From: Pararhodospirillum photometricum DSM 122
Lineage (GTDB): Bacteria > Pseudomonadota > Alphaproteobacteria > Rhodospirillales > Rhodospirillaceae
Assembly: GCF_000284415.1 (NCBI RefSeq)
Contig: NC_017059.1
Coordinates: forward strand, 3,856,440 to 3,861,783
Direction: 5' to 3'
Length of the DNA: 5,344 nucleotides
In this document: positions 1 to 5,344 of the stretch, piece by piece
Numbering within the stretch: position 1 is the first letter of the stretch
Layout: the number at the start of each line of letters is the position of its first letter
The notes under the pieces: model-generated
The model's input: the letters and a program-made list of their open reading frames with translations, nothing else
Told to the model about the DNA's origin: nothing
The model's database searches: none
Program-made: the position numbers and the translations under genes

Positions 1-32
1 GGGTCTGGGGAGGCCGCGCCTCCCCAGCCTTT
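1..32 (-). repeat. Dispersed GC hairpin repeat, copy 1
   Basis: Palindromic unit with a 10-bp stem, ctggggaggc (5-14) and gcctccccag (18-27), around a 3-nt loop. Read on the minus strand it starts AAAGG and ends CAGACCC, matching the copies at 42-75 and 4213-4245. It may continue past the left edge of the window. The size, dispersed occurrence and extragenic position resemble REP-like elements, but no REP-associated (RAYT) transposase is present here. Family membership is inferred only from the three copies seen in this window. Confidence 0.8.
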
Positions 33-35
33 GCC

Positions 36-70
36 GGAAAGAAAGACTGGGGGAGGCGCGGCCTCCCCAG
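36..70 (-). terminator. Candidate terminator of the sulfate operon
   Basis: Read on the minus strand after the cysA stop, the repeat-2 hairpin (GGGGAGGC, loop CGC, GCCTCCCC) is followed by CAGTCTTTCTTTCC. That is a strong GC stem with a pyrimidine-rich, moderately T-rich tail. The tail is interrupted by C residues, so it is weaker than a classical U-tract. It may end transcription, or simply protect the 3' end of the mRNA. The position directly after the last gene supports a 3'-end role. Confidence 0.5.
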
Positions 71-75
71 ACCCC
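42..75 (+). repeat. Dispersed GC hairpin repeat, copy 2
   Basis: Same unit as copy 1 but in the opposite orientation. The core stem is ggggaggc (50-57) and gcctcccc (61-68) with loop gcg. One extra G in the left arm (five Gs at 49-53, where copies 1 and 3 have four) leaves a bulge. It ends in CAGACCCC, as copy 3 does. It lies 9 bp beyond the cysA stop codon, so it would be in the 3' end of the operon mRNA. Confidence 0.8.
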
Positions 76-84
76 TCGGGGTTT
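69..84. other. Short hairpin abutting the cysA stop
   Basis: Bases acccc (71-75) and ggggt (78-82) pair, and the stem extends by one wobble pair and one A-T pair to 69/84. On the plus strand it is followed by TTTCT, so it could act against transcripts entering from the left. On the minus strand it follows the cysA stop codon immediately. The loop is only 2 nt unless the inner pair opens, so stability is uncertain. Confidence 0.3.
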
Positions 85-1149
<1,065 letters not shown>

Positions 1150-1263
1150 AACCAGGGTCTCCCGCCCTCCTGGGGCACTCTCCGGGCCGTGACGGGGGGC
1201 CGGATCCCCAGGGGGCTGTTTCTTTTTCTATCGCAGGCAGGGCAGGCCGCCTTGACCCACCCG
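1150..1263. other. 114-bp cysW-cysA spacer with ribosome-binding site
   Basis: This is the only sizeable gap inside the operon. It holds the cysA Shine-Dalgarno (plus-strand tctccc, 1158-1163), which lies in the 12-nt loop of a possible 5-bp hairpin, ccagg (1152-1156) with cctgg (1169-1173), whose 3' arm ends 2 nt before the ATG. There is also a C/G-run segment (about 1193-1215) that can pair weakly with itself. I see no convincing internal promoter, no U-tract terminator on the minus strand and no small ORF with a good start here. Confidence 0.5.
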
Positions 1264-2121
1264 TCAATGCCCGCGCCGGGCCCCGAGTTCGTGGCCAAAG
1301 CGCCATTCCAACGCCGTTTTCAACACCAAGGTGGCCAGGGCCAGCAAGGCCAGCAGCGAGGCGACGGCAAAGGCCGCTACCGTGTTGTATTCGTTGTATA
1401 AGATCTCAACGTGCAACGGCATGGTGTTGGTGAAGCCCCGGATCTTGCCCGAAACCACGGCCACCGCGCCAAACTCCCCCATGGCGCGGGCGTTACACAG
1501 CAACACGCCATACAACAGGGCCCATTTGACATTGGGCAAGGTGACCAGGAAAAAGGTCTGCCAGCCGTTGGCCCCCAGCGACAAGGCCGCCTCCTCGTCG
1601 CCGGTCCCTTGCTCTTGCATGAGCGGGATCAGTTCGCGCGCGACAAAGGGAAGGGTGACGAAAATCGTGGCCATCACGATCCCCGGCACGGCAAACACGA
1701 TTTGTAGGTCATGAGCCCGCAAAAAGGGCCCGAGCACGCCGTGCGCCCCATACATGAGAATATAAATGAGGCCCGCGATGACCGGCGATATCGAAAAGGG
1801 CAGGTCGATGAGCGTGATCAGTAGGCTTTTGCCGGGAAATTCGAACTTGGCCACCGCCCAGGCGGCCGCGAGGCCAAACACCAGATTCAGCGGCACGCTG
1901 ATCAGGGCTACCAGCACGGTCAGACGGATGGCCGCCAACGCATCGGGGTCGGTGATCCCCTTGACATAGGCGCTCCAGCCCTGGCGCAGAGCTTCGTAGA
2001 AGACTGCGATCAGCGGCGAGAGCAAAATCAGGACCAGGAACGTCACGGCAAGGCCGATCAGGACTCTCTGGGCCCATGGCGTTTCGGTGGTGGGCGAGCG
2101 CCAGCGGGGAGGCTTGGTCAT
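1264..2121 (-). CDS. cysW: Sulfate ABC transporter permease CysW
   Basis: Inner-membrane permease that pairs with CysT to form the sulfate channel (285 aa, normal length). Six hydrophobic segments are visible, at roughly 20-42, 65-91, 103-125, 141-163, 199-223 and 249-268. The cytoplasmic EAA loop that docks onto CysA runs from about 176 (EEAALSLGA) to the LP at 195-196. Family-typical stretches include [17 protein letters not shown] (104-120) and [15 protein letters not shown] (211-225). The latter agrees closely with E. coli CysW as I recall it and separates it from CysT, which has IFIAGN at that place. ATG start; the Shine-Dalgarno AGGAG (plus-strand ctcct, 2128-2132) overlaps the TAG stop of cysT, with 6 nt to the ATG, which implies coupled translation. 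Ends in TGA. Intact. Confidence 0.95.
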   Translation of the reverse strand: MTKPPRWRSPTTETPWAQRVLIGLAVTFLVLILLSPLIAVFYEALRQGWSAYVKGITDPDALAAIRLTVLVALISVPLNLVFGLAAAWAVAKFEFPGKSLLITLIDLPFSISPVIAGLIYILMYGAHGVLGPFLRAHDLQIVFAVPGIVMATIFVTLPFVARELIPLMQEQGTGDEEAALSLGANGWQTFFLVTLPNVKWALLYGVLLCNARAMGEFGAVAVVSGKIRGFTNTMPLHVEILYNEYNTVAAFAVASLLALLALATLVLKTALEWRFGHELGARRGH

Positions 2122-2127
2122 GGGTGT

Positions 2128-2132
2128 CTCCT
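2128..2132 (-). promoter_or_regulatory. cysW Shine-Dalgarno overlapping the cysT stop
   Basis: On the minus strand the sequence TAGGAG contains both the cysT stop TAG and the AGGAG ribosome-binding site of cysW, 6 nt before its ATG. A ribosome finishing cysT would sit on this site, a typical layout for equal production of the two permease halves. Confidence 0.8.
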
Positions 2133-2988
2133 AACGGCCGCCCAGGCGCCGTCGTCCCCAGGCCTGCAAGAGGTTGAGCACCAGCAGCAGGACAAAGGCG
2201 ATGATCAGCATGAGAACGGCGATGGCCGTGGCCCCGGCGTAATTGTATTCCCCCAGTTGAATGACAATCAGCAGGGGGGCAATCTCGGTGCGGTAGGGCA
2301 GATTGCCGGCAATGAAAATCACCGAGCCGTATTCGCCCACCGCCCGCGCGAAAGCCAGCGCAAAGCCGGTCATCAGCGACGGGGCCAAGGTCGGCAACAC
2401 CACCCGGACCAGGGTATGCAGCCGGCTGGCGCCCAAGGACGCCGAGGCCTCCTCCTGGTCGCGCTCCAGGTCCTGCAACACCGGCTGAACCGTGCGCACG
2501 ACAAAGGGCAGGCCAATGAACACCAAGGCGACCATGATACCGGTCCAGGTGTAGGCCACTTTGATCCCCAAGGGAGCCAGCAGCGCTCCAAAAGGTCCCG
2601 TGGCCGCATAAAGACTGGTAAGGGCAATGCCGGCCACGGCGGTCGGCAAGGCAAAGGGCAGGTCCACCACCGCGTCCAGCAAGCGTCGCCCGGGAAACTC
2701 GTAGCGCACCAGAACCCAGGCCGTGAGCGTGCCAAACACCGCGTTGACCGCCGCCGCCGCCAACGAGGCGCCAAACGACACCTTGAGGGCCGCCAGGGTG
2801 CGGGGGTGGGTGGCCAGGGCGAAAAACTCCTGAGCGCCCAGCCCGGACGCGCGCCAGAACACGGCCGCAAGCGGGATCAGGACCAGGAGGCCGAGGTAGA
2901 GGAGGGCAAAGCCCAGCGTTATGCCAAACCCGGGCAAGACGCTGGGCACCCGTCGCATCCTCGTGCGAAACGTCGGTGCGAGCCCCAC
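2131..2988 (-). CDS. cysT: Sulfate ABC transporter permease CysT (CysU)
   Basis: Inner-membrane permease, partner of CysW (285 aa from the first possible start). Hydrophobic segments lie at about 22-44, 65-93, 107-128, 145-165, 203-227 and 251-273. The EAA loop starts at 179 (EEASASLGA) and ends with LP at 198-199; its third residue is Ser where the consensus has Ala. Stretches such as DLPFALPTAVAG (109-120), PFVVRTVQPVL (161-171) and VIFIAGN (223-229) identify CysT rather than CysW. The start is uncertain. The GTG at 2988 lies 2 bp after the sbp stop and has no visible Shine-Dalgarno, so it would rely on translational coupling. An ATG ten codons later (Met11, MRRVPSVLPGF) also fits the family N-terminus, but its GAGG sits directly against the ATG, which is poor spacing. 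Stop TAG. The gene itself is certain; only its first ten codons are in doubt. Confidence 0.95.
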   Translation of the reverse strand: MGLAPTFRTRMRRVPSVLPGFGITLGFALLYLGLLVLIPLAAVFWRASGLGAQEFFALATHPRTLAALKVSFGASLAAAAVNAVFGTLTAWVLVRYEFPGRRLLDAVVDLPFALPTAVAGIALTSLYAATGPFGALLAPLGIKVAYTWTGIMVALVFIGLPFVVRTVQPVLQDLERDQEEASASLGASRLHTLVRVVLPTLAPSLMTGFALAFARAVGEYGSVIFIAGNLPYRTEIAPLLIVIQLGEYNYAGATAIAVLMLIIAFVLLLVLNLLQAWGRRRLGGR

Positions 2989-2990
2989 GG

Positions 2991-4010
2991 TCAGCGCGCC
3001 GGCGTGTAGATCTGGTCAAACAGACCGCCCTCGGCGAAATGGGTCGGCTGCGCCTTGTCCCAGCCGCCGAACAGCGGGTCATCGATGGTCACCAGCTTCA
3101 ACTCGGGGAAGCGGGCCCGGTCTTCCGGCGCCGACGACTCAGGGTTGCGCGGGCGGTAGTAGTGTTTGGCGGCCAGTGCCTGTCCCACCGGCGAATAAAG
3201 ATAGCTCAGGTATTCGGTCGCCACCGCCGTGGTCCCGTGCCGTTCGGTATTACCGTTCACCACCGCGACCGTCGGTTCGGCCAGGATGCTGATCGAGGGC
3301 ACCACGATTTCGTATTTGTCGCGGCCCAGTTCATTGAGGGCCAGGAAGGCCTCGTTTTCCCAGGCCAGCAGCACATCGCCCAGGCCCCGCTGGGTAAAGG
3401 TCGTGGTTGCGCCCCGCGCCCCGGTGTCGAGCACCGGCACATGGCGATAAAGCTCGCTGATGAACGCCTTGACCTGGGTTTCGTCGCCACCGAACTTCGC
3501 GTGGGCATAGGCCCAGGCCGCCAAGTGGTTCCAGCGCGCCCCGCCCGATGTTTTGGGATTAGGGGTAATGACCTCCACGCCCGGTTTGACCAGATCGTCC
3601 CAGTCCTTGATCCCCTTGGGATTGCCGGCGCGCACGAGGAAGACGATGGTTGAGGTATAGGGGGCGGCGTTGTCCGGCAGGCGCTTTTGCCAGTCGGCGG
3701 CCAGACGGTCGGTCTTGCGCGCAATGGCATCCACGTCGCTGGCCAGAGCCAGGGTGACCACATCGGCTTCCAGGCCGTCGATCACCGCCCGAGCCTGGGC
3801 GCCGGAGCCCCCGTGCGACTGGCGGATCTCCACTTCCTCCCCGCTCTTCTCCTTCCAGTGCTTGGCAAAGGCACTGTTGTAATCCCGGTAAAACTCGCGG
3901 GTGGGGTCATAGGACACGTTGAGCAGGGGGGATCCGGCCAAGGCCGGACCAGCCGACAGCAGCGCGGCTCCCACCAAGCCCCACAGGGTGGTCTTACGGA
4001 TCAAACGCAT
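2991..4010 (-). CDS. sbp: Periplasmic sulfate-binding protein Sbp
   Basis: Periplasmic receptor that delivers sulfate to CysT-CysW (339 aa). A Sec signal peptide is clear: basic start (MRLIRK), hydrophobic core at 9-20 and an AxA cleavage site after Ala25. The mature part begins with [11 protein letters not shown] (29-39). The family signature NPKTSGGAR is exact at 151-159; the other family signature (Lys53-Ser65) matches except for conservative changes at Ser56 and Glu58. By alignment from memory to enterobacterial Sbp, the sulfate-contacting residues are all kept: Asp35, Ser69, Ser155-Gly156-Gly157, Ala198 and Trp217. Segments such as [26 protein letters not shown] and SILAEPTV follow Sbp rather than the thiosulfate-type paralogue CysP. 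Start ATG with GAGG (plus-strand cctc, 4017-4020) 6 nt upstream. First gene of the operon, 2 bp before the cysT GTG. Intact, ends in TGA. Confidence 0.96.
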   Translation of the reverse strand: MRLIRKTTLWGLVGAALLSAGPALAGSPLLNVSYDPTREFYRDYNSAFAKHWKEKSGEEVEIRQSHGGSGAQARAVIDGLEADVVTLALASDVDAIARKTDRLAADWQKRLPDNAAPYTSTIVFLVRAGNPKGIKDWDDLVKPGVEVITPNPKTSGGARWNHLAAWAYAHAKFGGDETQVKAFISELYRHVPVLDTGARGATTTFTQRGLGDVLLAWENEAFLALNELGRDKYEIVVPSISILAEPTVAVVNGNTERHGTTAVATEYLSYLYSPVGQALAAKHYYRPRNPESSAPEDRARFPELKLVTIDDPLFGGWDKAQPTHFAEGGLFDQIYTPAR

Positions 4011-4051
4011 GGCATGCCTCGTCTCTGGGGGAGGGGGTCAATGTTCACTTA

Positions 4052-4067
4052 ACCGATAGACTGATAG
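4052..4067. repeat. Tandem octamer in the sbp promoter (possible operator)
   Basis: Two adjacent octamers, accgatag (4052-4059) and actgatag (4060-4067), differ at one base. They cover the predicted -10 box and the adjoining spacer, where a bound regulator would affect RNA polymerase directly. No known factor is assigned; the operator role is inference from position alone. Confidence 0.4.
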
Positions 4068-4081
4068 CTCCTGACTGTCAA
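4053..4081 (-). promoter_or_regulatory. Predicted sigma70-type promoter of the sulfate operon
   Basis: On the minus strand there is a perfect -35 TTGACA (plus-strand tgtcaa, 4076-4081), a 17-bp spacer, and a -10 TATCGG (plus-strand ccgata, 4053-4058). The -10 keeps only TAT of the consensus, as is common for activated promoters. Transcription would start near 4046, leaving a leader of about 36 nt before the sbp ATG. The -35 is overlapped by a small palindrome, TGAC-T-GTCA (4072-4080). The surrounding 4036-4085 is clearly more AT-rich than its neighbours, which supports a promoter. No binding motif of a named sulfur regulator could be recognised. Confidence 0.65.
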
Positions 4082-4153
4082 GCGAGGATGGACCTCAGGG
4101 GCGGCGGGGGATCTCGCCTCCCTCCCAAGGTAGGGACGAAAAGAGTAGCAAAA

Positions 4154-4176
4154 CCCGCCCAAGGGGCAAAGGCGGG
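4154..4176 (-). terminator. Candidate intrinsic terminator after the chemotaxis receptor gene
   Basis: On the minus strand an all-GC 6-bp stem, CCCGCC (plus-strand 4171-4176) and GGCGGG (4154-4159) with an 11-nt loop, is followed directly by TTTTGCTACTCTTTT. It lies about 125 nt after the receptor stop codon and about 70 bp before the sulfate promoter. It would therefore insulate the two transcription units. This is the best U-tract terminator in the window. Confidence 0.65.
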
Positions 4177-4212
4177 GGCGTGGTCAAGGGAATCGGGGGA
4201 GGGAGGTTTCAA

Positions 4213-4245
4213 GAAGGCTGGGGAGGCGGGGCCTCCCCAGACCCC
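4213..4245 (+). repeat. Dispersed GC hairpin repeat, copy 3
   Basis: Perfect 10-bp stem, ctggggaggc (4218-4227) and gcctccccag (4231-4240), with loop ggg, flanked by GAAGG on the left and ACCCC on the right, as in the copies at the left end of the window. It begins about 60 nt after the receptor stop codon on the minus strand, in the same orientation as copy 2 relative to its upstream gene. The minus-strand tail is CCTTCTTGAAACC, so its terminator strength is doubtful. Confidence 0.8.
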
Positions 4246-4254
4246 GCCATTCAT

Positions 4255-4298
4255 GGAGCTTCGCTTCGGCCGTAGAGCCAAAGGGAGAGAGAAGCTCC
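4255..4298 (-). other. Two-tier hairpin just after the receptor stop
   Basis: An 8-bp outer stem, ggagcttc (4255-4262) with gaagctcc (4291-4298), encloses an inner stem, ttcggc (4265-4270) with gccaaa (4277-4282) including one G-U pair, and a 6-nt loop. It starts 4 nt after the stop codon of the receptor gene on the minus strand. No T-tract follows, so it looks like an mRNA 3'-end structure more than a complete intrinsic terminator. Confidence 0.4.
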
Positions 4299-4302
4299 TC
4301 CC

Positions 4303-5344
4303 CTACGCTGTGCGGAAAAGGGCAAGGAAAGTCGTGACATCGCGGCGCAAGGCCCCCAGGCCTTGGCCGACGGCGGCCGACGCCGAGAGAACCTCGGCCG
4401 CAGCGGCGCGGTTGTCGGCGGCGGCGCTGCTGACGATTTGACTCTGGCCGGCGACATTACGGGTTCCGGTCGCGGCGTCTGCCGCATTGCGGGCAATGTC
4501 GCGAATGGCAGCGCTTTGTCCGTCGATGGCGGCGGCGATGTCGCTGGCGATCTGGTTCAACTCACCAATGACGCTGGCAATCCGCGCGATGACGGCAACA
4601 GCCTCGCCGGTCGCCTGCTGCACGGCCTGGACTTGGTTGGAAATGCGCTCGGTGGCCTGGGCGGTTTGGGTGGCGAGATGTTTGACCTCGCCAGCCACGA
4701 CGGCGAAGCCTTTGCCGGCGTCACCGGCCCGCGCCGCCTCGATGGTGGCGTTGAGGGCAAGGAGGTTGGTTTGTGCGGCAATGTCGTTGATGAGCTTGAC
4801 GACATCACCGATCTGGCCGGCGGCGTCGGCCAAGCCTTGCACCATGCCATCGGCCTGGGCGGCATCGGCGGCGGCGGTGTGGGAGATGCTGGCGGACTGG
4901 CCGACCTGCTGGGTGATCCGCACGACGGACGCGGTTAACGCTTCGGCGGCGCTGGCGACGAGGCGGACAGTCGTGAAGGCTTGATCGGCGGCGGCGGCAC
5001 CGACGAGGGCCTGCTCGGTGGTCGCCGCCGCGGAGTCGGTCATCGAGCGGGCGGTTCGGTCCAACAACGCGGTGACTTGTTCGGCGGCCTGTAGGGTCGC
5101 CCCCACTTTGCCATCGAAAGACTGAATCGCCACCGCCACCTGACGGGCGCGCTCGGCCTCTTCCTCCAGTTTGGCGCGTTCGCGCTGCGTCAGAGTGTCC
5201 ATGGAGACAGCGGTTTGCTTGAACACGTCAAGGGCGCGGGCCATGTCGCCAATCTCGTCGTGACGCTCGACGGCGGGAACGGTAACGCCGAGATTGCCCT
5301 GGGCTAGAGCAACCATGACGGCGCGCAGCCGGGCCATATGATGC
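4303..5344 (-). CDS. Methyl-accepting chemotaxis protein, C-terminal part (cut by window edge)
   Basis: C-terminal cytoplasmic part of a chemotaxis receptor, which relays ligand binding to the CheA-CheW kinase complex. Numbering from the ATG at 5337, residues 1 to about 44 are a HAMP domain core with RHDEIGDMARALDVFK (25-40). A charged helix follows (51-66), then the long Ala/Gln/Thr-rich coiled-coil signalling domain (about 75-335). Its hairpin tip is canonical: IAAQTNLLALNATIEAARAG (186-205), then GKGFAVVAGEVKHLA (208-222). The frame stays open upstream (two His codons) to the window edge, and a HAMP domain needs a membrane helix before it, so the ATG at 5337 is probably internal. The sensor domain and ligand are unknown. 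There is no C-terminal NWETF-type tether for CheR; the chain ends LALFRTA and TAG. It belongs to a separate transcription unit, so a link to sulfate sensing cannot be claimed. Confidence 0.93.
   Translation of the reverse strand, partial: HHMARLRAVMVALAQGNLGVTVPAVERHDEIGDMARALDVFKQTAVSMDTLTQRERAKLEEEAERARQVAVAIQSFDGKVGATLQAAEQVTALLDRTARSMTDSAAATTEQALVGAAAADQAFTTVRLVASAAEALTASVVRITQQVGQSASISHTAAADAAQADGMVQGLADAAGQIGDVVKLINDIAAQTNLLALNATIEAARAGDAGKGFAVVAGEVKHLATQTAQATERISNQVQAVQQATGEAVAVIARIASVIGELNQIASDIAAAIDGQSAAIRDIARNAADAATGTRNVAGQSQIVSSAAADNRAAAAEVLSASAAVGQGLGALRRDVTTFLALFRTA

Larger units (their letters stand above)
1..74. repeat. Perfect 25-bp inverted repeat formed by copies 1 and 2
   Basis: Bases 1-25 are the exact reverse complement of 50-74, separated by 24 nt (26-49). 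The two arms are themselves palindromic, so the RNA could fold either as two small hairpins or as one long 25-bp stem. The left arm begins at the first base of the window, so the symmetry may extend further. A pair of REP-like units in inverted orientation is the arrangement known as a REPIN in other bacteria; applying that term here is inference. Confidence 0.85.

Noticed and set aside
1189..1235. Plus-strand G/C-run followed by tgtttctttttct in the cysW-cysA gap, looking like a terminator
   Set aside because: The T-rich tail is on the plus strand, where no gene is transcribed, and the stem is only about 4 bp. On the operon strand the tail becomes A-rich and precedes the stem.
1709..3082. 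Minus-strand open frame of about 457 codons spanning cysT and part of cysW
   Set aside because: It runs in another frame through both permease genes, giving an Arg/Gly/Pro-rich product without recognisable domains. The permease frames show conserved EAA loops and membrane segments instead.
4011..4052. Possible riboswitch or leader peptide upstream of sbp
   Set aside because: The predicted leader is only about 36 nt, too short for a known SAM or cysteine-type riboswitch, and it has no ORF with a plausible start. An ATG at 4013-4015 is out of frame and 5 nt before the sbp ATG.
4078..4281. Possible 67-residue minus-strand ORF in the intergenic region
   Set aside because: It translates through the repeat hairpin and the terminator, has no ribosome-binding site of note, and its product is Pro/Gly-rich. 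It is most likely repeat and regulatory DNA read as protein.
4088..4441. Plus-strand ORF of about 117 codons across the intergenic region into the receptor gene
   Set aside because: It overlaps the receptor C-terminus in antisense and covers the terminator and repeat; the composition is Arg/Ala/Gly-rich with no domain visible.

Overview
The window is GC-rich (roughly two thirds G+C by eye) and every supported gene lies on the minus strand. It suggests an alphaproteobacterium, most likely of the Rhodospirillaceae type. The grounds are the codon use, the style of the methyl-accepting chemotaxis protein, and a short GC-rich hairpin repeat that I associate from memory with Rhodospirillum/Pararhodospirillum genomes. 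The genus is an inference, not something the sequence proves.

Reading in the direction of transcription (right to left): the right end (4303-5344) is the C-terminal part of a chemotaxis receptor, from within its HAMP domain to its stop; the N-terminal sensor lies outside the window. A 292-bp intergenic stretch follows (4011-4302). It holds a 3' hairpin, one copy of the dispersed hairpin repeat, a good intrinsic-terminator candidate, and a sigma70-type promoter for the next operon with a tandem octamer repeat over its -10 side.

The rest is a complete four-gene sulfate ABC importer operon, sbp-cysT-cysW-cysA (4010 down to 85). The periplasmic binding protein Sbp captures sulfate, CysT and CysW form the membrane channel, and two CysA subunits hydrolyse ATP to drive import for assimilation into cysteine. 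Spacing is very tight between sbp/cysT (2 bp) and cysT/cysW (9 bp, with the Shine-Dalgarno overlapping the stop codon). It loosens to 114 bp before cysA. The operon ends in two inverted copies of the hairpin repeat (1-75) that together make a perfect 25-bp inverted repeat.

I found no unknown multi-gene system. The genes are ordinary and intact. What deserves a second look is the non-coding DNA: the hairpin family placed just after both transcription units, the tandem octamer in the sulfate promoter, and the structured cysW-cysA gap.
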